A stretch of 64,000 bases of DNA from NCBI GenBank assembly GCA_038247245.1, contig JBBRVE010000001.1, positions 1-64,000 on the forward strand. The letters are read 5' to 3'. Each line of letters opens with the position of its first letter. Positions within the stretch are counted from its first letter, which is position 1. Source of the stretch: JAPWJZ01 sp038247245 (lineage in GTDB: Bacteria > Pseudomonadota > Alphaproteobacteria > Micavibrionales > UBA2020). The notes below the pieces were generated by a model, which was not told the DNA's origin, made no database searches, and saw nothing but the letters and a program-made list of their open reading frames with translations. Below are positions 9,046 through 16,507 of this stretch, piece by piece. Position numbers and translations under genes: made by a program.

Positions 9046-9288
9046 ATGAGCAACATCGACGAACGCGTCAAGAAAATCGTGGTCGAGCATCTGGGCGTCG
9101 ACGGCGCGAAAGTGACCGACAACGCGAGCTTCATCGACGACCTGGGCGCTGACAGCCTCGACACCGTCGAGCTGGTCATGGCTTTCGAAGAAGAATTCGG
9201 CATCGAGATTCCCGATGACGCGGCTGAAAAGATCCAGACCGTGAAAGACGCGATCTCGTTCATCGCCCAGAACGCCAAGGCCGCTTAA
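9046..9288 (+). CDS. acpP: Acyl carrier protein
   Basis: Carries growing acyl chains on a phosphopantetheine arm. The 80-residue, strongly acidic four-helix protein has the modification site Ser37 in GADSLDTVELVM. The start at 9046 is set by GAGGAA seven bases upstream and gives the standard length; the open frame extends further upstream without family similarity. It is followed by a strong terminator, as usual for a highly expressed ACP gene, and then fabF. Confidence 0.98.
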   Translation: MSNIDERVKKIVVEHLGVDGAKVTDNASFIDDLGADSLDTVELVMAFEEEFGIEIPDDAAEKIQTVKDAISFIAQNAKAA

Positions 9289-9313
9289 CAGCGCCCGCGT
9301 GCTGACGTAAATC

Positions 9314-9353
9314 AAATGGCCCCGTTTCTGTTTTCGACAGGGCGGGGCCATTT
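9314..9353 (+). terminator. Terminator or attenuator between acpP and fabF
   Basis: AAATGGCCCCG (9314-9324) pairs exactly with CGGGGCCATTT (9343-9353), an 11-bp perfect stem. It would leave acpP more strongly expressed than fabF downstream. Confidence 0.85.
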
Positions 9354-9395
9354 CGTTATCAACTGTTCTTTTTTCTAAAAACGGCGGGTGTGTGC

Positions 9396-10667
9396 ATGAG
9401 ACGCGTTGTTGTGACCGGCATGGGAATCCTGAGCCCCTTGGGCAGCGGCCTCGACCATAACTGGGCGGCGATCACCGCCGGCAAATCGGGCCTGCGCAAG
9501 ATCAAGGGATTTGACGCGTCGGACCTGCCGTCACAAGTGGCGGGCGAAGTGCCGCTGGCGGCGGAGGGCGATACATCCCCCGGCCTGTTCGATGTGAACA
9601 AATACATCGAGCATAAAGAACAGAAGAAAATGGATACCTTTATCCAGTACGGCTATGCCGCCGCGGTTGACGCGGTCGAGGATAGCGGCTGGAAACCGCA
9701 GGATGATGAATCGCGCTGCCGCACCGGCGTGCTGATCGGATCGGGCATCGGCGGCCTGACGAATATTCAGGACACGTCGATCATGATGGCGGAAAAAGGC
9801 CCGCGCCGCATCTCGCCGTTCTTTATCCCCTCCTCGCTGATCAACCTGACATCGGGGCAAGTCTCCATCCGTTACGGATTCAAGGGCCCGAACCATGCGG
9901 TCGTGACGGCCTGCGCGACCGGCAGCCATGCGATTGGCGATGCCGCGCGCCTGATTGCGTTCGACGATGCCGATGTGATGGTGGCGGGCGGGTCCGAAGC
10001 CGCGATCTGCCGCGTCGGCGTGGGGGGCTTTGCCGCCTGCCGCGCGCTATCGACCAGCTATAACGACACACCCGAAAAGGCATCGCGCCCGTTCGACAAA
10101 GGCCGCGATGGTTTCGTGATTGCCGAAGGCGCAGGCGTTGTGGTGCTGGAGGAATACGAACACGCGAAAAAACGCGGCGCGAAAATTTACGCCGAAGTGA
10201 TCGGCTATGGCCTGTCCGGCGATGCGTACCACGTGACCTCCCCCGCCGAAGACGGCAATGGCGGTTTCCGCGCGATGCAGGCGGCGCTGAAGCGCGCGAA
10301 TGTGAATCCCGAAGCGGTCAATTACATCAACGCGCATGGCACATCGACGCCGCTGGGCGATGATATCGAGTTGGGCGCGACAAAACGCCTGTTCGGCGAC
10401 GCGCTCAAGGGCATCAGCATCTCATCGACCAAATCCGCAATCGGCCACCTGCTGGGGGCTGCGGGCGCGGTGGAGGCGATCTATAGCATCATGGCAATCA
10501 ACACCGGCATCATTCCGCCGACGCTGAACCTCGATGATCCGTCCGATGTTGCCGCAGGGCTCGATTTGACCCCGCACAAGGCGAAGGAACGCGAAGTGAA
10601 TATCGCGCTGTCGAATTCCTTCGGTTTCGGCGGCACGAATGCCAGCCTCGTCTTCCGCAAGGTATAA
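9396..10667 (+). CDS. fabF: 3-oxoacyl-ACP synthase II
   Basis: Condensing enzyme that elongates acyl-ACP by two carbons. The 423-residue protein has the thiolase fold with the Cys-His-His triad: Cys173 in VTACATGSHAI, His in NAHGTSTPLGD near 312 and His in KSAIGHLLGAAG near 348, and the C-terminal NSFGFGGTNAS loop. The start is the ATG at 9396 with a GGCGGG seven bases before it. It completes the fab locus and is followed after six bases by mltG, the usual alphaproteobacterial order acpP-fabF-mltG. Confidence 0.98.
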   Translation: MRRVVVTGMGILSPLGSGLDHNWAAITAGKSGLRKIKGFDASDLPSQVAGEVPLAAEGDTSPGLFDVNKYIEHKEQKKMDTFIQYGYAAAVDAVEDSGWKPQDDESRCRTGVLIGSGIGGLTNIQDTSIMMAEKGPRRISPFFIPSSLINLTSGQVSIRYGFKGPNHAVVTACATGSHAIGDAARLIAFDDADVMVAGGSEAAICRVGVGGFAACRALSTSYNDTPEKASRPFDKGRDGFVIAEGAGVVVLEEYEHAKKRGAKIYAEVIGYGLSGDAYHVTSPAEDGNGGFRAMQAALKRANVNPEAVNYINAHGTSTPLGDDIELGATKRLFGDALKGISISSTKSAIGHLLGAAGAVEAIYSIMAINTGIIPPTLNLDDPSDVAAGLDLTPHKAKEREVNIALSNSFGFGGTNASLVFRKV

Positions 10668-10673
10668 TTCCGC

Positions 10674-11660
10674 ATGGGCAGCTTCCTGAAGTTCCTGTTC
10701 ACCTTTGTGATTATCGCAGGGCTGGGCATGGCTGTGCTGGGCTGGTTTTATGTCGGCCGCGCATTGCCCCAGGAAGGGCCGCTGGAAACGGAAAAAATCG
10801 TCTATATCCCGTCCGGCAGCGGCGTACGCGCGATTGGCGCAACGCTGCAGGAAAACGGCGTGATTGCGGATGCAGGGATGTTCCGTCTGGGCAGCTGGGT
10901 GATGAAGGTGGGCGGCAGCCTGAAGGCCGGCGAGTACAAATTCGCGCCGCATATTTCCATTGCCGACACGATCAAGCTGCTGCAATCGGGCAAGAACTAC
11001 CAGCGCAAGCTGACCATCCCCGAAGGCCTGACATCGTATGAAATCGTGGAGCTGGTCAACAAGGCCGAGGCGATGGACGGCACGCTGGATATCTCGCGCC
11101 TGCCCGCCGAAGGCACGCTGCTGCCCGAAACCTATAATTACACCTATGGCAACAAGCGCACCGACATCATCGACCGCATGGCGGAGGCGATGAAAAAGAC
11201 GCTCGCCGAATACTGGTCGAAGCGCGATGCAAACAGCCCGATCAAGACGGAAACCGAACTGGTCACGCTGGCATCGATTGTCGAGCGTGAAACGGCTGTC
11301 ACCTCGGAGCGTCCGCGCGTGGCGGGCGTGTTCCTGAACCGTCTGAAAATCGGCATGCCGCTGCAATCCGACCCCACGACGATTTATGTGGTGTCGGAAG
11401 GCAAGGGCAAGCTGGGCCGTTCGCTGACCAGCGCCGACCTGCGTGTTGATTCACCCTATAACACCTATGTTGCCGCCGGCCTGCCGCCGGGGCCGATTGC
11501 GAATCCGGGACGGCAATCGCTGATCGCGGTGCTGCAACCGGAGGCGCATGAGTATTTATACTTCGTGGCCGACGGCACGGGCGGCCATGCGTTTGGCCGC
11601 AACCTCGACGAACACAACGCCAATGTCGCCAAATGGCGCGCGCTGCAACGCCAGAAATAA
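10674..11660 (+). CDS. mltG: Endolytic murein transglycosylase MltG
   Basis: Inner-membrane enzyme that cuts nascent glycan strands and sets their length. The 328-residue protein has an N-terminal membrane anchor (about residues 5-26), a LysM-like region (about 40-110) and the YceG domain with the catalytic glutamate, Glu204, in LASIVERETA, followed by VAGVFLNRL and LPPGPIANPG near 285. It follows fabF with a six-base gap, so it is cotranscribed with the fatty acid genes, a conserved arrangement. Confidence 0.96.
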   Translation: MGSFLKFLFTFVIIAGLGMAVLGWFYVGRALPQEGPLETEKIVYIPSGSGVRAIGATLQENGVIADAGMFRLGSWVMKVGGSLKAGEYKFAPHISIADTIKLLQSGKNYQRKLTIPEGLTSYEIVELVNKAEAMDGTLDISRLPAEGTLLPETYNYTYGNKRTDIIDRMAEAMKKTLAEYWSKRDANSPIKTETELVTLASIVERETAVTSERPRVAGVFLNRLKIGMPLQSDPTTIYVVSEGKGKLGRSLTSADLRVDSPYNTYVAAGLPPGPIANPGRQSLIAVLQPEAHEYLYFVADGTGGHAFGRNLDEHNANVAKWRALQRQK

Positions 11661-11728
11661 CCATTTAATCGTGGCGATTCATGCGCTTGGCCTTTTACGA
11701 AAGCTTCAGGCTTTTCTGCTAGGATAAA

Positions 11729-12346
11729 ATGATGGCTGGCAAAAAAACATCCGATATCACGCATCCCGACCCGAACCTGATGAACGGCGACAGCCCGTTC
11801 CGCAACCATTTGCTGATTGCGATGCCGGGATTGGGCGACAGTTTTTTCCACCGCAGCGTCGTTTATGTCTGCGCCAATAGCGCGGCGGGCGCGATGGGGA
11901 TTGTCATCAATCAAAAGTTACAGGATGTGCAGTTCCGCGAATTGCTGGAACAATTGAAACTGCCGCAGCCGCAAACCGTCACGCAGCAGCCCATCGTGCA
12001 TTTCGGCGGGCCCGTCGAAACGGGGCGCGGGTTTGTGCTGCACTCCACCGATTTCATGCGCGAAGATACCGTGCGCATCAACGACCATATCTGTATCACC
12101 GGCACGATTGATATTTTGTCGTCGATTGCCGAAGGCCGCGGCCCTGCGCGCAGCATCTTCGCGCTCGGTTATTCTGGCTGGGGCCCCGGGCAGCTGGAGC
12201 AGGAGATGCAATCCAATTCATGGCTGACCGTGCCGGCGGATGACGAACTGATCTTCTCGACCGACATCGCGCATAAATGGGAAAAATCGCTCAAGCGGCT
12301 GGGCATTGATCCGGCGATGCTGTCGATGGATGCAGGCAGAGCCTGA
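11729..12346 (+). CDS. YqgE/AlgH family protein (UPF0301)
   Basis: A 205-residue cytoplasmic protein of the YqgE/AlgH family, whose biochemical role is not established. Recognised by HLLIAMPGLGDSFFHRSVVYVC near the start, then GAMGIVIN, HFGGPVETGRGFVLH and GYSGWGPGQLEQEM. Two adjacent ATGs (11729, 11732) can start it, with AGGAT upstream. Its last codons encode MDAGRA before TGA, and the same six residues are encoded again just after the stop (12348-12368), with different codons. Convergent with the acetyltransferase downstream. Confidence 0.93.
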   Translation: MMAGKKTSDITHPDPNLMNGDSPFRNHLLIAMPGLGDSFFHRSVVYVCANSAAGAMGIVINQKLQDVQFRELLEQLKLPQPQTVTQQPIVHFGGPVETGRGFVLHSTDFMREDTVRINDHICITGTIDILSSIAEGRGPARSIFALGYSGWGPGQLEQEMQSNSWLTVPADDELIFSTDIAHKWEKSLKRLGIDPAMLSMDAGRA

Positions 12347-12368
12347 CATGGATGCAGGCCGCGCTTAA
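12326..12368 (+). repeat. Imperfect 21-bp tandem repeat of the yqgE 3' end
   Basis: 12326-12346 and 12348-12368 both read Met-Asp-Ala-Gly-Arg-Ala-stop in their own frames. The two units differ only at synonymous positions (AGA/CGC, GCC/GCT, TGA/TAA). The second copy overlaps the stop codon of the convergent acetyltransferase gene. Confidence 0.7.
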
Positions 12369-12985
12369 AAACTGCTGCCGCCCAGATTGATGAATTCTTC
12401 CGACAATAACGAAAACATCTGGTGGTCGCGCCATTCCTTGTTGATCTGGATGTATTTGCGCGCGATGCCTTCTTGCGTGAAGCCGCAATTGCGCAAGACC
12501 TTCTGGCTGGCCACATTCTCCGGCAAAGTTCCCGCCTGAATGCGGTGCAATTTGAGTGCAGAGAAACCGAACTGGCAGGCGAGCAATGCGGCTTCGGTCA
12601 TGAAACCCTGCCGCGTTTCGCCTTCGTCGAGCCAATAACCCATGGTCGCCATCTGGCCTGCGCCGCGCACGATGTTGTTGAGCGTCACGCCGCCCACCAG
12701 CGCATTGGTGTCGTTGCGGAAGATGAAGAAGGCATAGCCGCGGTCGGTGTCCCATTCTTCGTGGTAATTGGCAAGGCGGCGGTTGAAACCTTCGCGCGTC
12801 GTGTTGCTGAAGGCGGCGGCGGGGCTCCAGGGTTTCAGGAAGCGTTCGTTGCGGTTGCGCACCTCCACCCAGTCTTCCCAATCGGTGCGTTCGGGCGCGC
12901 GGATATGGATGCGCTCCCCCATCAGCTTGAGCGGGAGGCGGGTGTTGCGCGGGGCGCGGTCGCTTTTGAAAAAATTGAGCAGCAT
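12365..12985 (-). CDS. GNAT N-acetyltransferase, RimJ-like
   Basis: A 206-residue acetyltransferase of the RimJ/RimL type, which acetylate N-termini of ribosomal proteins or other amines. Residues 20-60 (LMGERIHIRAPERTDWEDWVEVRNRN) match the RimJ start, YAFFIFRNDTNALVGGV is the central strand, and YWLDEGETRQGFMTEA near 140 is the acetyl-CoA binding motif region; FSALKLHRIQAGTLPENVAS completes the fold. It stands alone between yqgE and a divergent L,D-transpeptidase gene, sharing a 75-base upstream region with it. Confidence 0.92.
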   Translation of the reverse strand: MLLNFFKSDRAPRNTRLPLKLMGERIHIRAPERTDWEDWVEVRNRNERFLKPWSPAAAFSNTTREGFNRRLANYHEEWDTDRGYAFFIFRNDTNALVGGVTLNNIVRGAGQMATMGYWLDEGETRQGFMTEAALLACQFGFSALKLHRIQAGTLPENVASQKVLRNCGFTQEGIARKYIQINKEWRDHQMFSLLSEEFINLGGSSF

Positions 12986-13060
12986 TTGACGCCCAGAATT
13001 GCCTAAAAAACACTGTTTTTGAAGCGCAAATATTCTATATTGGAGCGGAAAAGAGGATTT

Positions 13061-14272
13061 ATGACCGTCTTGCGCAATAAAACATCACTGTTTGTCACCG
13101 TCTGTGCCGCCGCCGCCCTGTTGTGCGCCGCCGCAACCACCGACGCCGCCCAGCCCGTGCCGCAGCGCAAGCCGGAAAAAGCGGTGGCCGCAAAACCTGC
13201 AAAACCGAAAACGGCAAAACCCGCCGCTGTGAAACAGGTTGCACCCGCGAAAACGAAAAAGCCCGAAGCCGACCCGAAAATGGACACCGGCGAAAAGGCA
13301 TTGCCCGCGCAGGATGTGGACGAAAGTTTGCCGCTGCCGAATTACCCCCGTGGCGCACGCACCGCAACCGGCGAAATGAAGACCTATACGCTGAACGAAG
13401 AAGACACCTTCGTGGACGTCGCCCGCGCCTATCGTTTGGGATATGTGGAGCTGCGCGCTGCCAACCCCGAGCTGGACCCCTGGTCGCCCGATCCCGGCGC
13501 GGTCATGGTCATCCCGACCTTCAAGCTGCTGCCCCGCGCGCGGCAGGAAGGCATCGTCGTGAATTTGGGCGAGATGCGCCTGTATTATTTCCGTGGCGCA
13601 GGTTTGCCGCCGCTCAGCTTTCCGCTGGGCATCGGGCGCGAAGGGCTGGAGACGCCGCTGGGTGACACCAGCATCGTGCGCAAGGCCGCTGGCCCCTCAT
13701 GGCATCCGACCGACCGCATGAAGAAAGAAAAGGCCTGGCTGCCGGCAACCGTCGCCCCCGGCGCGTCGAACCCGCTTGGCACCCATGCCATGTATCTGGG
13801 CTGGCCGACCTTTCTGATCCATGGGTCGAACAAGCCGTGGGGTATTGGCCGCCGCGTCAGTTCGGGCTGCATGCGCATGTATCCCGAAGACATCATCAAC
13901 ATGTTCAACATGACACCCGTCGGCACGCGCGTGACGGTCGTCAACCAGCCCATCAAGACCGCTTGGGTCGGCGACAGCCTGTACCTTGAAGCCAATCCGT
14001 CGATGACGCAAAGCGGCGAGATTGAAATCGACGGCACGCATACCATCAAGCCGATGGGCGACGGGTTGCGCGAAACGATCGTGCAGACGGCGGGCGAATT
14101 CGCAGGCCGCGTGGACTGGTCAACCGTGAACCGCGTGATCCGCGAACGCCGCGGGTATCCGGTATTGATCGCAACCACGGGCCGCGAAGTGCCCGACGCG
14201 TCAAACACACGCGACGACAACCGCGACGACAACGCCCAGATGCGCGACCGCCCGAAGCAGCGGTATAACTAA
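13061..14272 (+). CDS. Periplasmic L,D-transpeptidase (YkuD) with LysM-like domain
   Basis: Cross-links peptidoglycan or attaches proteins to it. The 403-residue precursor has a signal peptide (about 1-29, ending TTDAAQP), a Lys/Pro/Ala-rich linker (31-75), a LysM-like segment (106-155, YTLNEEDTFVDVARAYRL) and the YkuD domain (about 164-305) with catalytic His254, Ser268 and Cys270 in HGSNKPWG and SSGCMRMYPED. The start at 13061 has AGAGG five bases upstream. A shorter paralogue lies at 61623-62540. An Asp/Arg-rich tail ends the protein, followed by a strong terminator. Confidence 0.95.
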   Translation: MTVLRNKTSLFVTVCAAAALLCAAATTDAAQPVPQRKPEKAVAAKPAKPKTAKPAAVKQVAPAKTKKPEADPKMDTGEKALPAQDVDESLPLPNYPRGARTATGEMKTYTLNEEDTFVDVARAYRLGYVELRAANPELDPWSPDPGAVMVIPTFKLLPRARQEGIVVNLGEMRLYYFRGAGLPPLSFPLGIGREGLETPLGDTSIVRKAAGPSWHPTDRMKKEKAWLPATVAPGASNPLGTHAMYLGWPTFLIHGSNKPWGIGRRVSSGCMRMYPEDIINMFNMTPVGTRVTVVNQPIKTAWVGDSLYLEANPSMTQSGEIEIDGTHTIKPMGDGLRETIVQTAGEFAGRVDWSTVNRVIRERRGYPVLIATTGREVPDASNTRDDNRDDNAQMRDRPKQRYN

Positions 14273-14300
14273 AAACTTTCCAGCGCGATTTCAGGCAACA

Positions 14301-14337
14301 AAAAAACCGCGCCGGAGAAACTCCTGGCGCGGTTTTT
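14301..14337. terminator. Bidirectional terminator
   Basis: AAAAACCGCGCC (14302-14313) pairs with GGCGCGGTTTTT (14326-14337) and the loop itself can pair GGAG with CTCC. It serves the transpeptidase gene (+) and the small lipoprotein gene (-), which has an extra TCCCCTT/AAGGGGA hairpin at 14343-14360. Confidence 0.9.
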
Positions 14338-14366
14338 GTTTGTCCCCTTTTGCAAGGGGAGCAGAA

Positions 14367-14531
14367 TTACTTCTGCAGGCCTTTGCTGACAGCGGTGTCA
14401 GCTTTGGTCACTTCGACTTGGCCAGCGCCAGCCGTACGACCGCCCGATTGGGGGGTCCAGGTGCCGGTGTTTTGGCAAGCGGAGACGCCCAGAACTGCGA
14501 GCAGGGACAGAGCGATGATAGAACGTTTCAT
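14367..14531 (-). CDS. 54-residue predicted lipoprotein
   Basis: A tiny secreted lipoprotein: a Lys-Arg start (MKRSIIALSLLAVLG), a lipobox VSAC with the lipidated Cys at residue 19, and a 35-residue mature part rich in Thr, Gly and Gln, ending VSKGLQK. No domain is recognised. The ATG at 14531 has GAGG nine bases upstream; an in-frame ATG two codons earlier is too close to it. The mature peptide is too short to fold alone, so an envelope structural or signalling role is plausible but unproven. Flanked by two hairpins downstream, so it is probably a highly expressed monocistronic message. Confidence 0.8.
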   Translation of the reverse strand: MKRSIIALSLLAVLGVSACQNTGTWTPQSGGRTAGAGQVEVTKADTAVSKGLQK

Positions 14532-14684
14532 TTTCATTTTCCTCTTTGGATAGTTGCCCTCTGTTGATGGGAGGGCTTGTTGTACAACATACCCTTGGTA
14601 CTACAGTTTACCTTGCGAGTCTATCAAGTTAGCCGCGTAAGGGCATGGCATGACTCACGCTTTTTGAGCATAAATGCGGTGGGA

Positions 14685-16052
14685 TCAGAACTTCTGCAGC
14701 GCCTGTATTTTCCGGAAATATCCGTCGATGCCATCGACCATCGCAGAGGCAATTCGACGCTGAAATGCCGATGTACTCAGCAGTTTTGCTTCTTCCGGGT
14801 TGGACAGGAAGCCCGTTTCAATCAGCACCGCAGGCACGTCCGGCGCCTTCAAAACCGCGAAGCCTGCAGCCCTGTGGGAATTTGGCAACAGCCTTATACT
14901 TTTATCGCGGAACGCCTGATCGAGGTAGCGTGCCAGCAGTTTCGACTCGTTCATCTTTTCGCGCATGGCAAGATCCAGCAGGATACCGGCCACGTCCTGG
15001 CTTTCATTGGCAAGGTCGACGCCGGCCACCACACCCGAATTGTTTTCCTGCTCGGCCAGCCGCGCGGTTTCATTATCCGATGCGTTTTGCGACAGCGTGT
15101 AAATGGATGCGCCGCGCACGCCGGTGCGGTCGATCTTGTCGGCGTGGATGGAAATAAACAGGTCGGCCTTCGCGCGTTTTGCAATCGCCACGCGTTCGCG
15201 CAGCTTGATGTATTTGTCGGTCGAGCGCGTCAGGATTGCGCGATACCGCCCGCTTTCCGACAGCTGGCGTTCCAGTTCCTTGGCCACCGCCAGCGTGATG
15301 CGTTTTTCGATGATGCCGCCGCGCCCAGCCGCGCCGGGGTCTTCGCCGCCATGGCCCGCATCGATTACGACTGTGTATTTGTGCGTGTTTTTGCGCGACT
15401 GCGGCGGCGCGGTGCGGTTTTCCGGGGCTTTTGCGGCGGAAAGGTCGGGCTGTTTCTGGCGCACGATATCGGTGACATCGGCATCTTCAGCGGGCACTTC
15501 GGCGCTGCGCACAATGCGGTCTTGTTCGCGGGCAAAGGATGTGGCGGCGGCAGGCGGCGGCGCAATCGTGCCCTTCAGGTCGCGGTTGCCATGCACCTGC
15601 GGCAGGCGCGCATTAAATAGGTTCGATGATGACGGGGCGAGGTCGATCACGATACGGTTTTTATCAAAGCTGTTTTTGGGCAGGAACGCCGCGCTGGAAA
15701 TCACCGCCGCGCGGCCAAGATCGAAAATCACGCGGGTCTGCCCGCCTTCCAGTGTGCCGGAGCGATAGCCGCGCACAAGCCCGCCCGACATCAGCCCCGA
15801 TTTGGGCGACAGCCATTTCGACGATGGCAGGTCGAGCACCACGCGGTACGGGTTGGCCAGATGAAAGGCGCGGAAATCGGATTTGATGCCAAGGTCGATG
15901 GTCAGGCGCGTGCCCCCCGCCCCAAGCCCGGTGCGGATGCCTTCGATACTCTGCCCCTGCACCGTTGCCTTGTTCTGGGCAGCGGGCGACAGGCCGGGCA
16001 CGGCCAGCATCAGCATAACAAAAAATATGGTAAAACAACGACTCAGGCGCAC
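14685..16052 (-). CDS. amiC: N-acetylmuramoyl-L-alanine amidase (AMIN + Amidase_3)
   Basis: Zinc amidase that splits daughter-cell septal peptidoglycan. The 455-residue protein has a signal peptide (about 1-25), an AMIN domain for targeting (about 30-135), a linker, and the Amidase_3 catalytic domain from about 225, beginning VVIDAGHGGEDPGAAG with the first zinc His, then the Glu in IIEKRITL, His in FISIHADKID near 305 and the final Glu in AVLIETGFLSNPEEA. The start is a GTG at 16052, giving an Arg-containing n-region; an ATG 12 codons later would shorten the signal peptide. Symbol assigned from architecture. Confidence 0.95.
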   Translation of the reverse strand: MRLSRCFTIFFVMLMLAVPGLSPAAQNKATVQGQSIEGIRTGLGAGGTRLTIDLGIKSDFRAFHLANPYRVVLDLPSSKWLSPKSGLMSGGLVRGYRSGTLEGGQTRVIFDLGRAAVISSAAFLPKNSFDKNRIVIDLAPSSSNLFNARLPQVHGNRDLKGTIAPPPAAATSFAREQDRIVRSAEVPAEDADVTDIVRQKQPDLSAAKAPENRTAPPQSRKNTHKYTVVIDAGHGGEDPGAAGRGGIIEKRITLAVAKELERQLSESGRYRAILTRSTDKYIKLRERVAIAKRAKADLFISIHADKIDRTGVRGASIYTLSQNASDNETARLAEQENNSGVVAGVDLANESQDVAGILLDLAMREKMNESKLLARYLDQAFRDKSIRLLPNSHRAAGFAVLKAPDVPAVLIETGFLSNPEEAKLLSTSAFQRRIASAMVDGIDGYFRKIQALQKF

Positions 16053-16507
16053 CGCTTAATCCCCGATCACGGCAAACTCATTTAAACACTATAACGCAAA
16101 CATGACAGTTGTTCACAATAAATAAGGCGATTCCAAACGCTTACCCATGATCTAAATAAAACATTGAGGTACATAGTGAATTCGGCTTAATATGAAGCCG
16201 CGACAGAGATTTTCTTTTCCATAGTTTACGCAATGTTGAAAAGAATAATCCGGGTCAACGAGTTTTGAGGTTCGGCTCATTCAAACCTCCTCCGCATATG
16301 CGGAGTGACGGATGGGCCAGGTGATACGCAGGCACTTAAATACGAAGCAGCGCCCCCCTATGTGGTCGCTCTCTACTAAAGACTAAGTAGATGGGATGCC
16401 TGAACGATACGGTCACTGATAAACCTTAATCAAAACATCGGCGCGCCGGTTTTCCCTTTTTGTCGCAAAGGGAAGACAAAGGCATGCGCCTGATAAAGGA
16501 CACTAAA
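16053..16507 (+). promoter_or_regulatory. 455-bp intergenic region, RNase E leader
   Basis: No open frame of note. It must hold the divergent promoters of the amidase and RNase E genes. A possible promoter is TTGAGG (16164) - 17 bases - TTAATA (16187). A perfect 16-bp palindrome, CTCCGCATATGCGGAG, lies at 16290-16305. A long structured rne leader would agree with the autoregulation of rne known in E. coli, but no sequence similarity to that leader is claimed. Confidence 0.45.
16290..16305. repeat. Perfect 16-bp palindrome in rne leader
   Basis: CTCCGCATATGCGGAG reads identically on both strands, about 200 bases before the RNase E start. No T-run follows, so it is not a terminator; it could be a protein-binding site or an RNA stem. 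Confidence 0.6.

Noticed and set aside
14577..15620. Long plus-strand frame of 347 codons
   Set aside because: It is antisense to the amidase gene, whose motifs are clear; the frame lacks any family motif or ribosome site.
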